DNA of 64,000 bases from Dokdonella sp. (GTDB lineage Bacteria > Pseudomonadota > Gammaproteobacteria > Xanthomonadales > Rhodanobacteraceae): positions 1 through 64,000 of the forward strand of contig NZ_JAHCAS010000003.1 of the NCBI RefSeq assembly GCF_019634775.1, given 5' to 3'. How positions within the stretch are numbered: the first letter of the stretch is position 1; each line of letters begins with the position of its first letter. Of this stretch, positions 49,162-59,047 are shown one piece after another. The translations under genes and the position numbers were made by a program. Below the pieces are notes generated by a model, which was not told the origin of the DNA, searched no databases, and worked only from the letters and a program-made list of their open reading frames with translations.

Positions 49162-50400
49162 TCAGATGCGCCGGAAGACGAGCGTGCCGTTGGTGCCGCC
49201 GAAGCCGAAGCCGTTCGACACGGCGACGTCGATCTTCTTCTCGCGCGCCACGTTCGGCACGTAGTCGAGGTCGCAACCCTCGCCCGGATTCTCGAGGTTG
49301 ATCGTCGGCGGAATGATGCCGTGGTGCAGGGCGAGGATCGTGAAGATCGCCTCGACACCGCCGGCCGCGCCGAGCAGGTGGCCAGTCATCGACTTGGTCG
49401 AGCTGACCATGGTCCTGTAGGCGTGCTCGCCGAGCGCGCGCTTGAGTGCCAGCGTTTCGGCGACGTCGCCGAGTGGCGTCGAGGTGCCGTGCGCGTTGAG
49501 GTACTCGACCTGGTCCGGGTTGATACCGGCGTCCTTCATCGCCGCCGCCATGCAACGGGCCGGGCCTTCGCCGCTCTCGCTCGGCGCGGTCATGTGGAAG
49601 GCATCGCTGCTGCTGCCGCTGCCGGCCAGTTCGCAATAGATGCGCGCGCCGCGCTTCTTCGCCGATTCGTATTCCTCGAGCACGAGGATGCCGGCGCCGT
49701 CGCCGAGCACGAAGCCGTCGCGGTCCTTGTCCCACGGCCGGCTGGCGCGCTGCGGGTCGTCATTGCGCGTCGACATCGCCTTCATCGAGCAGAAGCCGCC
49801 GACCGCGGTCGGGACGGTGGCATATTCGGCGCCGCCGGCCACCATGATGTCGGCATCGCCGTACTGGATCAGGCGCATGGCCATGCCGATGCTGTGGTTC
49901 GAGGTCGCGCAGGCCGACACCGCAGAGAAGTTCGGCCCCTTGATGCCGGTCATGATCGAAAGGTGCCCGGCGACCATGTTGATGATCGTCGACGGCACGT
50001 AGAACGGCGAGATCTTGCGCGGCCCGCCTTCGTGCCAGGCCACCGTGGTCTTCTCGATGCCGGCGATGCCGCCGATGCCGGAGCCGATCAACGCACCGGT
50101 GCGCTCGGCATTGGAGTCATCGATGACCAGGCCGGCGTCGGCGATCGCCATCAGTGCTGCGGCGACGCCGTAGTGGATGAAGGAATCCATCTTCTTGACG
50201 TCCTTCGCCGGGATCCACAGCGCCGGATCGAAATCGCGCACCTCGCCGGCGATGCGGGTCGGGAACGCCGAGACATCGAAGTTGGTGATCGGCCCGATGC
50301 CGCTGCGCCCTGCGACGATATTGCCCCAGGCGGTATTGAGGTCATTGCCGACAGGGCTGACGATGCCGAGGCCGGTGACGACGACGCGACGCTTGCTCAT
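49162..50400 (-). CDS. fabF: 3-oxoacyl-ACP synthase II
   Basis: A 412-residue condensing enzyme for chain elongation. The Cys-His-His triad is in [22 protein letters not shown] and [14 protein letters not shown]. The length equals that of E. coli FabF (413). It follows acpP after 163 bp that hold a terminator-like hairpin, and precedes pabB by 26 bp. Confidence 0.97.
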   Translation of the reverse strand: MSKRRVVVTGLGIVSPVGNDLNTAWGNIVAGRSGIGPITNFDVSAFPTRIAGEVRDFDPALWIPAKDVKKMDSFIHYGVAAALMAIADAGLVIDDSNAERTGALIGSGIGGIAGIEKTTVAWHEGGPRKISPFYVPSTIINMVAGHLSIMTGIKGPNFSAVSACATSNHSIGMAMRLIQYGDADIMVAGGAEYATVPTAVGGFCSMKAMSTRNDDPQRASRPWDKDRDGFVLGDGAGILVLEEYESAKKRGARIYCELAGSGSSSDAFHMTAPSESGEGPARCMAAAMKDAGINPDQVEYLNAHGTSTPLGDVAETLALKRALGEHAYRTMVSSTKSMTGHLLGAAGGVEAIFTILALHHGIIPPTINLENPGEGCDLDYVPNVAREKKIDVAVSNGFGFGGTNGTLVFRRI

Positions 50401-50474
50401 GCTCGGGAATCCACGGGCGGGGAAGCGCAGCCACTACATACGGCGGCGTAGCGTTTCCGGTTCTGGAAATGAAA

Positions 50475-50495
50475 GCTGCGCCTCGAGGGCGCAGC
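50475..50495 (-). terminator. Rho-independent terminator after acpP
   Basis: An 8-bp stem (GCTGCGCC with GGCGCAGC, 5-base loop) is followed on the minus strand by TTTCATTT. It lies in the acpP-fabF gap and may give more acpP than fabF transcript. Confidence 0.6.
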
Positions 50496-50563
50496 TGGGC
50501 GGAACATCCGGGAACGGGACCGTCGCGGTTCGCCCCGCGTGCAGCCCCGCTCCAACGCCGGCA

Positions 50564-50803
50564 TCAAGACTTGACGTGGGCCTTGACGTAGTCGACGGCC
50601 TGCTGGACGGTGGTGATCTTCTCGGCTTCCTCGTCCGGGATCTCGCACTCGAACTCCTCCTCGAGCGCCATCACCAGCTCGACCGTGTCGAGCGAATCGG
50701 CGCCCAGATCGTCGACGAACGACGCGCTCGGCGTGACCTCGTCCTCCTTCACGCCCAACTGTTCGATGACGATTTTCTTGACGCGTTCTTCGATAGTGCT
50801 CAC
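50564..50803 (-). CDS. acpP: Acyl carrier protein
   Basis: The 79-residue acidic carrier of fatty-acid synthesis. The phosphopantetheine Ser lies in [18 protein letters not shown]. The start is GTG at 50803, with GGGAG about 8 bases upstream. A -10 TACAAT lies in the fabG-acpP gap, so it can be transcribed apart from fabG. Confidence 0.97.
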   Translation of the reverse strand: MSTIEERVKKIVIEQLGVKEDEVTPSASFVDDLGADSLDTVELVMALEEEFECEIPDEEAEKITTVQQAVDYVKAHVKS

Positions 50804-50883
50804 GAGTTGATCTCCCGAGGGATGCTTGTTCGATATTCGACCACGCGGCAGCGGACAGCGGTCCGGCCACGCGGGGGCGGGGC

Positions 50884-50889
50884 ATTGTA
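50884..50889 (-). promoter_or_regulatory. acpP: -10 element for acpP
   Basis: TACAAT on the minus strand lies 80 bp before the acpP GTG, with a weak -35. A dedicated acpP promoter is common because ACP is made in great excess. Confidence 0.45.
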
Positions 50890-50931
50890 GAGGAAGCCGC
50901 CAGAGCAAGCCAGCAAGGGCCGGCCCGCCTT

Positions 50932-51675
50932 CTAGGCCATGTGCATGCCGCCATTGACATGCAGCGTCTCGCCGGTGATGTAGGCCGCCGCCGGCGAGGC
51001 GAGGAAGGCCACCGCCTCGGCGATGTCCTCGGGCGAGCCGAGGCGCTGCAGGGCGATCTGGCCGACCAGCGCGTTGCGCTGCTCCTCCGGCAACGCGCGC
51101 GTCATGTCGGTGTCGATGAAACCCGGCGCGACCACGTTGACGGTGACGCCGCGCGAGCCGATCTCGCGCGCCAGCGATTTCGAGAAGCCGACGATGCCGG
51201 CCTTGGCCGCCGCGTAGTTGGCCTGGCCGGCGTTGCCGATCGAGCCGATCACCGAGGCGATGCTGATGATGCGGCCTTTGCGCGCCTTCATCATGCCGCG
51301 CATCACGGCCTTCGAGGCGCGGTAGACGGAACTGAGATTGGTGTCGAGGATGGCCTGCCAGTCGTCGTCCTTCATGCGCATCAGCAACTGGTCGCGCGTG
51401 ATGCCGGCATTGTTGACGAGGATCGTCACCGCGCCGAATTCCTTCGTGACGTCCTCGACCAACGCCTCGACCGCGGCGCCGTCACGCACGTCGAGCACGC
51501 GCCCTGCCCCACCCTGCGCGGCCAGCCGCTCGCCGATCGCCGCCGCACCGGCCTCGCTCGTCGCCGTGCCAACCACGATCGCACCACGCGCCGCCAGCGC
51601 CGCCGCGATCGCCGCGCCGATGCCGCGGCTCGCGCCGGTGACGAGGGCGACTTCGCCCCCCAACACGCCCGTCAT
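50932..51675 (-). CDS. fabG: 3-oxoacyl-ACP reductase
   Basis: A 247-residue NADPH-dependent short-chain dehydrogenase. The cofactor motif is [12 protein letters not shown] is present, and the Ser-Tyr-Lys triad lies in [20 protein letters not shown]. The ATG at 51675 has GGAG 9 bases upstream. A 176-bp gap with no gene separates it from fabD. Confidence 0.96.
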   Translation of the reverse strand: MTGVLGGEVALVTGASRGIGAAIAAALAARGAIVVGTATSEAGAAAIGERLAAQGGAGRVLDVRDGAAVEALVEDVTKEFGAVTILVNNAGITRDQLLMRMKDDDWQAILDTNLSSVYRASKAVMRGMMKARKGRIISIASVIGSIGNAGQANYAAAKAGIVGFSKSLAREIGSRGVTVNVVAPGFIDTDMTRALPEEQRNALVGQIALQRLGSPEDIAEAVAFLASPAAAYITGETLHVNGGMHMA

Positions 51676-51851
51676 TTCGCAATTCTCCAAATACCAGGAA
51701 TGTCAGATCACGATAGCGCAGTCCGAGCCAAACGAGCCATCGCAAGTTCGCGATCGTATTGACGCATCGCATTGTTGCGCGAGATCCGTCGTGCTTGGGC
51801 AACACTCCCCGCGTGCTCGGTGTGTTCCGTGTTTCAGGCTTTTGCGTACGC

Positions 51852-52793
51852 TCAGGCCCATACCGCTCGGGCGTCTTCGTGTTCCGCCGGCGTGCCGAGC
51901 GCACGTGCGTCGAGGCTCTTGTCGATGCGCTTGACCAGGCCGCACAACACCTTGCCGGGACCGCATTCGCCGATGCGCGTGATGCCGGCAGCGGCGAGCG
52001 CCTGCACGCAGCCGGTCCAGCGCACCGGCAGGTAGAGCTGGCGCACGAGGGCATCGCGGATCGCATCGACGCCGTGCTCGATGCGCGCGTCGACGTTCTG
52101 CACAACCGGGATTTCCGGTGCCTTCCACGCATAGGCCGACATCGCTTCGGCGAGGCGGTTCGCGGCCTCGCGCATCAGCGGCGTGTGCGAGGGCACGCTG
52201 ACGGCGAGCTTTACCGCCTTGCGCACGCCGTTCTCGGCGAGCTTCGCGATCGCCGCGTCGACGGCGGCAGCATGGCCGCCGATGACGATCTGGCCCGGCG
52301 AGTTGTAGTTGGCCGGCACGACGACGTGGTCGCCGGAGACTTCCTCGCAGATGCGCGCGACGAGGTCATCGTCGGCGCCGAGTACGGCGGCCATCGCACC
52401 GACGCCGGCCGGCGCGGCGGCCTGCATGGCCTGGCCGCGGATGCGCACAAGATGGGCCGCGTCGCGCAGGGCGAGCGCGCCGGCGGCGACGAGGGCGGTG
52501 TATTCGCCGAGGCTGTGCCCGGCCAGCAGCGCCGGACGCGGGCCGTGTTCGGCCTGCCAGGCGCGCCAGGCGGCGATGCCCGCGGCGAGCAGGGCCGGTT
52601 GCGTGTATTCGGTGCGGTTGAGCATTTCCTCCGGGCCGGACTGCGACAGGGTCCAGAGGTCGGTGCCGGCACCTTCGGAGGCTTCGTCGAAGGTCGCGCG
52701 CACGAGGGCGTGGCGGTCGGCCAGGTCGGCGAGCATGCCGACCGATTGCGAGCCCTGGCCGGGGAAGACGAAAGCAAGGTTGGCTGAACTCAT
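51852..52793 (-). CDS. fabD: Malonyl-CoA--ACP transacylase
   Basis: A 313-residue enzyme charging ACP with malonate. FVFPGQGSQ is at the N-terminus, the nucleophile Ser is in GHSLGEYTALV, and the catalytic His is in VPSHTPLM. GGAGG precedes the ATG. It sits in the fabH-fabD-fabG-acpP-fabF order. Confidence 0.96.
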   Translation of the reverse strand: MSSANLAFVFPGQGSQSVGMLADLADRHALVRATFDEASEGAGTDLWTLSQSGPEEMLNRTEYTQPALLAAGIAAWRAWQAEHGPRPALLAGHSLGEYTALVAAGALALRDAAHLVRIRGQAMQAAAPAGVGAMAAVLGADDDLVARICEEVSGDHVVVPANYNSPGQIVIGGHAAAVDAAIAKLAENGVRKAVKLAVSVPSHTPLMREAANRLAEAMSAYAWKAPEIPVVQNVDARIEHGVDAIRDALVRQLYLPVRWTGCVQALAAAGITRIGECGPGKVLCGLVKRIDKSLDARALGTPAEHEDARAVWA

Positions 52794-52864
52794 GCGTGGC
52801 CTCCAAATGGATTCTGCCGGTGGGTTGGAGACTTCCGGCCTGGGAACGTCCCGATCTTCCCGAT

Positions 52865-52936
52865 CGCGTCTGCAGCCGCTCCCACAAAAGCCACTCCACC
52901 GGCTCAGGAGCTCTGCGGGAGCGACTTCAGTTGCGA
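52865..52936. repeat. Second REP-type inverted pair (fabH-fabD gap)
   Basis: Degenerate inverted arms at 52865-52886 (ending CCGCTCCCACA) and 52914-52936 (starting TGCGGGAGCG) resemble the GTGGGAGCGGC REP family known in pseudomonads and relatives. They differ from the GTAGGAAACGCC family found elsewhere in this window. Confidence 0.6.
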
Positions 52937-52957
52937 ATCGGCCTTGTCAGGGCGCCT

Positions 52958-53923
52958 TCAATACTTGAGCAGGGCCGAGGCCCAGGTGAAGCCGCCGCCG
53001 AAGGCTTCAAGCAGGATGGTCTGTCCGCGCTGCACGCGGCCCGAGCGCACGGCTTCGTCCAGCGCCAGCGGCACCGAGCCGGACGAGGTGTTGCCGTGGC
53101 GGTCGACGGTGACGATGACGCGTTCCATCGGCAGCTTCAGGCGTTTGGCGGTCGCCTCTATGATGCGCAGGTTGGCCTGGTGTGGAATCAGCCAGTCCAC
53201 TTCCGATTCGTGCATGCCGGCCGCTTCGAGCGTCTCACCGACGATGCGGTCGAGCGTCTTCACGGCCACCTTGAACACCTCGTTGCCGGTCATCATCACG
53301 CGCACGCCGTGGTTTGGCTCGTCGCGGAACCCGGCGGAAACGCCGACCGGGTTGTACAGCAGGTGCTTGTAGCCGCCATCGGCGTGCAACTTGGTGGTCA
53401 GGATGCCGGGCTCTTCCGAGGCTTCCAGCACGACCGCGCCGGCGCCGTCGCCGAACAGCACGCAGGTGCTGCGGTCGTTCCAGTCGAGCATGCGCGTCAG
53501 CGTTTCGGCACCGACGACGAGCGCCTTCTTCGCCTGCCCGCTGCGGATGAAGGCATTGGCGACGCCGAGCGCGTAGACGAAGCCCGAGCAGGCCGCGTTA
53601 ACGTCGAACGCGGCGCAGCCGTTGGCACCGAGGCGGTGCTGCAGCAGGCAGGCGGTCGACGGGAAGATGATGTCGGGCGTGGTCGTGCCGAGCACGATCA
53701 GGTCGATTTCGGCAGCCGCCACGCCGGCCGCCTCGAGTGCGCGCGTGGCGGCGTGGAAGGCGAGGTCGCAGGTCGTCTCGCCATCGGCGGCGACACGGCG
53801 CTCGCGGATGCCGGTGCGCGTGCGGATCCACTCGTCGCTGGTCTCGACGCGCTGTTCGAGATCGGCATTGGTGACGATGTTGGCCGGCAGGTAGCTGCCG
53901 GTGCCTGCGATGCGTGAATACAA
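52958..53923 (-). CDS. fabH: 3-oxoacyl-ACP synthase III
   Basis: The initiating condensing enzyme, 321 residues. The catalytic Cys is in [11 protein letters not shown], His in IPHQANLRI and Asn in [12 protein letters not shown]. The start codon is TTG at 53923, with GGGAGA about 8 bases upstream, and the protein beginning [12 protein letters not shown] matches the family exactly. The weak start codon may limit initiation of fatty-acid synthesis. Confidence 0.95.
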   Translation of the reverse strand: MYSRIAGTGSYLPANIVTNADLEQRVETSDEWIRTRTGIRERRVAADGETTCDLAFHAATRALEAAGVAAAEIDLIVLGTTTPDIIFPSTACLLQHRLGANGCAAFDVNAACSGFVYALGVANAFIRSGQAKKALVVGAETLTRMLDWNDRSTCVLFGDGAGAVVLEASEEPGILTTKLHADGGYKHLLYNPVGVSAGFRDEPNHGVRVMMTGNEVFKVAVKTLDRIVGETLEAAGMHESEVDWLIPHQANLRIIEATAKRLKLPMERVIVTVDRHGNTSSGSVPLALDEAVRSGRVQRGQTILLEAFGGGFTWASALLKY

Positions 53924-53996
53924 GACGGCCGTCTCCCGGAAAGCGGAAAGCGGCCACCGCCGGGGGCGGAAGCCGCCGCGCAGGATCGAACGGGAC

Positions 53997-54194
53997 TCAG
54001 TCCTCGTCGGAGACGACGGCGCCCTTGGTCTCGATGACCTTCTTGCCGCGGTAGTAGCCGTCCTTGGTGACGTGGTGGCGCAGGTGCACCTCGCCCGAGG
54101 TCGGGTCGGTCGACAACTGCTTGGCGGTCAGGGCGTCGTGCGAACGACGCATGCCGCGGCGGGACGGGGTTTTGCGACTCTTGGCAACAGCCAT
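53997..54194 (-). CDS. rpmF: 50S ribosomal protein L32
   Basis: A 65-residue basic protein beginning [21 protein letters not shown], the L32 signature. GGAG lies just before the ATG. It is located between yceD and fabH as in most gammaproteobacteria. Confidence 0.97.
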   Translation of the reverse strand: MAVAKSRKTPSRRGMRRSHDALTAKQLSTDPTSGEVHLRHHVTKDGYYRGKKVIETKGAVVSDED

Positions 54195-54262
54195 GGTGAC
54201 TCTCCAGGTGGATCGGTGCTTGCGGGCAAGCGGTGGGGTTGGGAAATGGTGCAGGGGCGCCG

Positions 54263-54775
54263 TCAATGGCGCGGATTCTTCAGTTGGGCCAGCGCGGCGA
54301 ACGGGTTCGCCGCCGCTTGCGCGGTTTCCGGCAGGCTTGCCAGCACCACGTCCTCGATCGGCGCGCCCGGCCCCAGGGCGACGACGGGCAGCGCAAGTAT
54401 CAGTTCGTCTTCGATGACATCCTTCAATGCGAGCTGGCCGCCTTCGACCAGCAACGCTTCATACGGTGGCGGCAACCCGGCCTCGTCGGCTTCGTCGGCG
54501 ATCAGGCCGAGCGCCTGGTCGATCGCGACCGGCAGCATGAAGACGTCGAGCGTGCGCTGGCAGACCAGGGCGACCTCTCCATGCAGCTGCATGCGCAACC
54601 AGGCGACGCCGAACTCGTCCGTGCCGAACTCCAATCTGTATTCGATCCCGCCTTCGCCATTGGCGAGCGCTTCGCGCAGGCGCGGCATCGAATCGATGGC
54701 CAGCCGCCCCTCGAAGACCCGGCGCGCCTGCACGATGCGCCACGGATCGACACTTTCAGGCAGGGCAGCGGACAT
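54263..54775 (-). CDS. yceD: YceD/DUF177 family protein
   Basis: A 170-residue protein conserved upstream of rpmF. The DUF177 core reads [28 protein letters not shown] with a C-terminal [12 protein letters not shown] region. The cysteine pair of the usual CQRCL motif is reduced to one Cys (VCQRTLDVF). It may act in 23S rRNA maturation, as proposed for plant and E. coli relatives. Confidence 0.88.
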   Translation of the reverse strand: MSAALPESVDPWRIVQARRVFEGRLAIDSMPRLREALANGEGGIEYRLEFGTDEFGVAWLRMQLHGEVALVCQRTLDVFMLPVAIDQALGLIADEADEAGLPPPYEALLVEGGQLALKDVIEDELILALPVVALGPGAPIEDVVLASLPETAQAAANPFAALAQLKNPRH

Positions 54776-54930
54776 GGGCGCGCGATGGTAGGTTCGCCCC
54801 CCTGCGATGTCAACCTGAACGCGTGGAAATCCATTGTGCCGGCGCAGGTTTGCATCGTTGTCATGGCCGAATCCGCAGACCGCGTCAGGGGCAAATTGCC
54901 GGGGCTGCGCGCATTCGGCAGACTGCCGCC

Positions 54931-55356
54931 ATGATCTACGTGTTCGCCGTCGCCGCTGTCCTCGTTCCGCTCGCCCTCGCCTTCTGGTGGCGCGAGCGCC
55001 GCTCGCTCGCGCGTACGCGCACGCTGCGCACCATCCTCGACGAGGCCGACGCACTCGAACGAGAGTTGCAGGACTGCCGGGCGCGCCTGCGCGAGATTCC
55101 CGCCCTCGTGCACGGCCTGGCTCCCGGCACGGCACTGTCCGCCCATGCAACCCTGGCTGCCGAACCACAGGTCCAGCAGGCCCTGCACGATCTGCTGCAG
55201 CATCGCCTGTGGCTGCGCGAGCACGCCGCGTCCGCTCCGCTGCCGGCCCTGCAGGCGGCCTCGGCAGCACTGGCCGAATCGCGGCGAAAGCTGGCCGTCC
55301 AGCTCGTTCGCCTCGCCGAGGTCAGCGAAGAGCTCGCCAGCGCCCGGGCGCGTTGA
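54931..55356 (+). CDS. Small membrane-anchored helical protein, function unknown
   Basis: A 141-residue protein with one N-terminal membrane helix (IYVFAVAAVLVPLALAFWW). An Arg/Leu/Glu-rich, probably coiled-coil cytoplasmic part follows (LRTILDEADALERELQDCRARLREI). It is divergent from yceD across 155 bp. It ends 20 bp before a REP pair. I do not recognise a family. Confidence 0.6.
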   Translation: MIYVFAVAAVLVPLALAFWWRERRSLARTRTLRTILDEADALERELQDCRARLREIPALVHGLAPGTALSAHATLAAEPQVQQALHDLLQHRLWLREHAASAPLPALQAASAALAESRRKLAVQLVRLAEVSEELASARAR

Positions 55357-55377
55357 ACATTTCGACAGAGCCACGGC

Positions 55378-55457
55378 GTAGGAAACAGCTTCAGCCGTGA
55401 TGCTCTGGTCGTACAACGTCACAAAGAAGGAGCATCACGCCTGAAGGCGTTTCCTAC
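55378..55457. repeat. REP inverted pair before the GT39 gene end
   Basis: The direct arm 55378-55403 and inverted arm 55432-55457 belong to the GTAGGAAACGCC family. The inverted arm reads into the end of the GT39 gene on the minus strand and provides its TAG stop codon. Confidence 0.85.
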
Positions 55458-57085
55458 AGGCGCCGGGAACCCGTGGCCGCGAATGGATACGCGCAGCCCG
55501 GCGCGCCATGCTGGCCCGGCACAACGCCGGTCAGGAAGGCGATGCGCTTGCGCCCGCCGTAGAGGTCGAGGCGTTCGACCGGTTCGAGCGCGGCGATGCG
55601 CGTACACAGGCCGGCCAGCCAGGCCGCACGATCGCGTTCGCGCAGGGCGGTTTCGTCGACGGCAAGCAGGACGCGCGAACCGGCCAGTGCGCGCAGCGCC
55701 TGCTCGTCGCGCTGCCACAGCGAAAGCTGCATGGCGCGGCCGTGCCTTGCGTTCAGTGGACTGTCGAGGACGAAAACCGGTCGCTTCCCGCCGAGAGCAA
55801 AATCGAGTTCGGCGGCGAGCATGAAGTTGTCGGCGACGAGCACAATGCGCGCCCGGGTGTCGTTGGCGATCAACCGGCGCGCAGCTTCGCCAGCCTCGTT
55901 CCAGCCGACGAAACGGTTCGGGAAGACCTTGCCCTGGGCAAGTTTGGTCACAGCCCACGGCTGCGTGGCCGCGGCGAACCAGGCCAGCACGATCACGCCG
56001 CCAATCGCGGCCAGCAGACCGCCAGCGATGCCGAGGCCACGGCGCAGGCCCGGCGGCCATGCGCGCATCGCCATCGGCAGCACGGCGATCAGGAACAACC
56101 AGGCCTGCAGGGGCCAGTGCACGCGGAAGCGTTCGCTGTCGGCGAACAGGCCGAGCACGAACCAGGCAAGCAGGGTCGCACCAGCGATCGAAGCAATCAG
56201 ATCCCAGGGCGCGCCTTCGTGGCGACGTCGCCAGGACGACACCAGGGCAGCGAGCAGGGCCGCAAACAGCACGGGCGTAACCACCAGCGCCTGCTCGAGC
56301 GGCTGTACGAGCGCATCGGCGTGGAAGGCCCAGGGATGGCGCTCGACGAACTGGAAGCCGAGGCCACGCCAGGCATGCGTGACGTTGAACACGAGCAGCG
56401 GCAACAGGCCGAGCGCCGAAATCGCCAGCGCGAGCCACACGCCGACACGCCTCCATTGAGCCCGCCCACGCGGCATGACCACGAAGAACACCAGCCCTGC
56501 AGCGAGCAGCATGGCCGCGCGGTAGTGCGCCAGCCAGGCCAACGCGAGGGCGAAGCCAACCAGACTCCAGGCACGCACCGATCCACTGCGCAAGGCACGA
56601 TCGAGCGCGAGCAGCGCAAGCAGCGCAGCCCAAGTCAGCGGCACGTCTGGCAGCGCGAGCACGCCGAGCGTACCGGCTAGCGGCATCGCCAGCGTCCACA
56701 GGCCGGCCTGCCAGCCTGCGCGTGCGTCGAAACAGGAGCGCACGAAGACGACCACCATCCAGGGCAGCGCAGCGCCAAGCACGAGGAACATCGAACGCAT
56801 GCCCAGTGGTGAATGGCCGAACAGCGCTTCGCCGGCGGCGATCAGCCAGGCGGTGAGGCCCGGCACGTCGCTGTAGGTCCAGGCGAGGTGGCGGCTCTCC
56901 TGCCAGTAGAAGGCTTCGTCGACGAACGGTGGCAGGGTCGCCGCGATCCACACCTTGGCGATGCCGATGAGCAGGAATGCGGCAGCGAACAGGCGATCCC
57001 AGGGCCGCGCATCGTGCCTGCGCGCGGACCCGCTCGCGGCCGCTACACTGGTCGCTCCCCGCGCCGCGATTGCGCCTTGATCCAT
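55454..57085 (-). CDS. GT39/ArnT-like integral membrane glycosyltransferase
   Basis: A 543-residue protein with about 11-12 membrane helices. The first periplasmic loop has LPPFVDEAFYWQESRHLAW, with the acidic motif (DEAFYW) typical of the Dol-P-Man mannosyltransferase/ArnT fold. A soluble C-terminal domain follows. Its sugar donor would be a polyprenyl-linked sugar, but donor and acceptor are unknown. The stop TAG comes from a REP palindrome. It is divergent from moxR, the starts only 22 bp apart. Confidence 0.85.
   Translation of the reverse strand: MDQGAIAARGATSVAAASGSARRHDARPWDRLFAAAFLLIGIAKVWIAATLPPFVDEAFYWQESRHLAWTYSDVPGLTAWLIAAGEALFGHSPLGMRSMFLVLGAALPWMVVVFVRSCFDARAGWQAGLWTLAMPLAGTLGVLALPDVPLTWAALLALLALDRALRSGSVRAWSLVGFALALAWLAHYRAAMLLAAGLVFFVVMPRGRAQWRRVGVWLALAISALGLLPLLVFNVTHAWRGLGFQFVERHPWAFHADALVQPLEQALVVTPVLFAALLAALVSSWRRRHEGAPWDLIASIAGATLLAWFVLGLFADSERFRVHWPLQAWLFLIAVLPMAMRAWPPGLRRGLGIAGGLLAAIGGVIVLAWFAAATQPWAVTKLAQGKVFPNRFVGWNEAGEAARRLIANDTRARIVLVADNFMLAAELDFALGGKRPVFVLDSPLNARHGRAMQLSLWQRDEQALRALAGSRVLLAVDETALRERDRAAWLAGLCTRIAALEPVERLDLYGGRKRIAFLTGVVPGQHGAPGCAYPFAATGSRRL
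57044..57049 (+). promoter_or_regulatory. -10 element for the moxR operon
   Basis: TACACT lies 58 bp before the moxR ATG, inside the 5' coding part of the divergent GT39 gene. The -35 is weak. Confidence 0.35.
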
Positions 57086-57107
57086 TCCAACGAACCCCTT
57101 GCCGACG

Positions 57108-58067
57108 ATGCCCGATACTCCGACGACGCCACCCAACCTGCTCCTGCCCGCCCTGCGCCAGGCGCTCGCGCGCGGTATCGACCAGGTCAACACGGTTCTG
57201 CTCGGCAAACCGCGCGAAGTGCGTCTCGCATTCGTCAGCCTGCTCGCCGGTGGCCACCTGCTGATCGAGGACCTGCCCGGCGTCGGCAAGACCACGCTCG
57301 CACATGCCCTGGCGGTGACGCTCGGCCTGGACTTCCAGCGGGTGCAGTTCACCAGTGACCTGCTGCCGTCCGACATTATCGGGGTCAGCATCTACGCGCG
57401 CGAGCCCGGCGAGTTCCGCTTCCATCCTGGCCCACTGTTCACGCAATTGCTGCTGGCGGACGAAATCAACCGCGCTTCACCAAAGACACAGAGTGCCCTG
57501 CTCGAGGCCATGGCCGAGGGCCAGGTCACCGTCGACGGGAGTACACACGCGCTGCCGGCGCCGTTCTTCGTCGTCGCCACGCAGAATCCGGTCGACTTCG
57601 CCGGCACGTTCCCGTTGCCCGATTCGCAACTCGACCGTTTCATGCTGCGCATGAGTCTCGGTTATCCGGACCGCGCGGCCGAGTGCGCGATGCTCGCGGC
57701 CATCGACCGCCACCGATTGCTCGAAACACTGACCCCATGCCTGTCGCCGGGGGACGTCGCCGCGCTGCGTACGGCGACCACGCGCGTGCTCGTCAGCACC
57801 GCCCTGGTCGAGTATGTGCAGCGCCTGCTCGAAACGAGCCGTGCGCACGGAGAGATCCGCGTCGGCCTGTCTCCGCGAGCCGGTCTCGCCCTGCTCGCCG
57901 CAGCGCGGGCGCATGCGCTGATCGCCGACCGCGCCTACGTGCTGCCCGAGGATGTACAGGCGGTGTTCCCGTTCGTCGCCGCGCACCGCCTGACACCGGG
58001 CTCGAATGCACGCCGCGGCCGTGACGAACTCGCAGTGGCCGTGCTCGAAGCCACGCCGGTCGGATGA
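57108..58067 (+). CDS. MoxR-type AAA+ ATPase
   Basis: A 319-residue MoxR ATPase, a chaperone-like assembly factor. Walker A is DLPGVGKTTLAHAL, Walker B LLLADEINRASPKTQSALLEAMAEG, and sensor 1 is VVATQNPVDFAGTFPLP. It overlaps the DUF58 gene by 4 bp. MoxR-DUF58-transglutaminase operons are widespread, and the trio may remodel or mature envelope proteins. Confidence 0.92.
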   Translation: MPDTPTTPPNLLLPALRQALARGIDQVNTVLLGKPREVRLAFVSLLAGGHLLIEDLPGVGKTTLAHALAVTLGLDFQRVQFTSDLLPSDIIGVSIYAREPGEFRFHPGPLFTQLLLADEINRASPKTQSALLEAMAEGQVTVDGSTHALPAPFFVVATQNPVDFAGTFPLPDSQLDRFMLRMSLGYPDRAAECAMLAAIDRHRLLETLTPCLSPGDVAALRTATTRVLVSTALVEYVQRLLETSRAHGEIRVGLSPRAGLALLAAARAHALIADRAYVLPEDVQAVFPFVAAHRLTPGSNARRGRDELAVAVLEATPVG

Positions 58068-59047
58068 ACACCACCGCGGCACGCATTTCGCTGCGCCAGC
58101 GGCTGCTGGCTGTGGCCGAACGCCGTCTGCCGGCATTGACGCGCCTGCGTGCCGCCGAGGCCGTTCCGATCACCCTGCACCGCGGGCGCATCTACGTGCT
58201 GCCGAGCAGGTTCGGCATCGCCTTTGCGACCCTGCTCATGGTCATGCTGGTCGGCGCACTCAATTATTCGAACAACCCTGCCCTGCTGTTGACCTGCGTG
58301 CTCGCCGCCGCGGCCTGGATGAGCCTGTTCGTCGGCTTCCGCACGCTCGCCGGTCTGCAGCTGATCGGCGTCAGCGCCGGGGAATGCCATGCCGACGCCA
58401 GCGTCGAATTGCACCTGCGTTTCGACACCGGCACGCGCATCCGACCACACCTGCGCCTGCGCCGCGAAACGGCCGAAACCGCGTTCGCCCTGTCCGCCGG
58501 CTCCGTGTCCGCCGTCGGCCTGACGGTGCCAACCGGGCAGCGCGGCTGGCTCGCGGTCGGGCGCATCCGCCTGTGGACGACGCAGCCGCTCGGCTTGTTC
58601 ACGATCTGGAGCTGGCTGCACCCCGATGTGCGCGTGCTGGTCTATCCGGCCATCGAACAGCCGACGCCGGCCTTCCCGGAAGGTGATGGCGGCCATGGTC
58701 AGCAGGCAACCAGGGGCGGCGACGAGTACGCCGGCCTGCGCGACTACCGCGCCGGCGACCCACCGCGCCGGATCGCCTGGAAGGCCTCGGCCCGCGGCGA
58801 CACGCTGCGCGTGCGCGAGGATGAGCACCTGGTCGACCGCAGTCTCGTGTTCGATTACGACGCCGTGCCTCTCACCGATACCGAGGCACGCATCCGCCGC
58901 CTCGCCGCCTGGGTGCTGGCGGCTGAGTCGGCCGGGCGCAGCTATGCGCTCCTGACACCGCAGCAGACCATCGGCCCTGGTCTCGGCACACACCATTGCA
59001 CGGCCTGCCTGCGCGCCCTCGCATTGTTGCCGCATGCGTCTGACTGA
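58064..59047 (+). CDS. DUF58 domain membrane protein
   Basis: A 327-residue protein with two membrane helices (about residues 50-90). The C-terminal DUF58 signature is EYAGLRDYRAGDPPRRIAWKASAR, followed by LRVREDE. DUF58 proteins have a vWA-like fold and partner with MoxR ATPases. The end overlaps the next gene by 14 bp. Confidence 0.9.
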   Translation: MNTTAARISLRQRLLAVAERRLPALTRLRAAEAVPITLHRGRIYVLPSRFGIAFATLLMVMLVGALNYSNNPALLLTCVLAAAAWMSLFVGFRTLAGLQLIGVSAGECHADASVELHLRFDTGTRIRPHLRLRRETAETAFALSAGSVSAVGLTVPTGQRGWLAVGRIRLWTTQPLGLFTIWSWLHPDVRVLVYPAIEQPTPAFPEGDGGHGQQATRGGDEYAGLRDYRAGDPPRRIAWKASARGDTLRVREDEHLVDRSLVFDYDAVPLTDTEARIRRLAAWVLAAESAGRSYALLTPQQTIGPGLGTHHCTACLRALALLPHASD

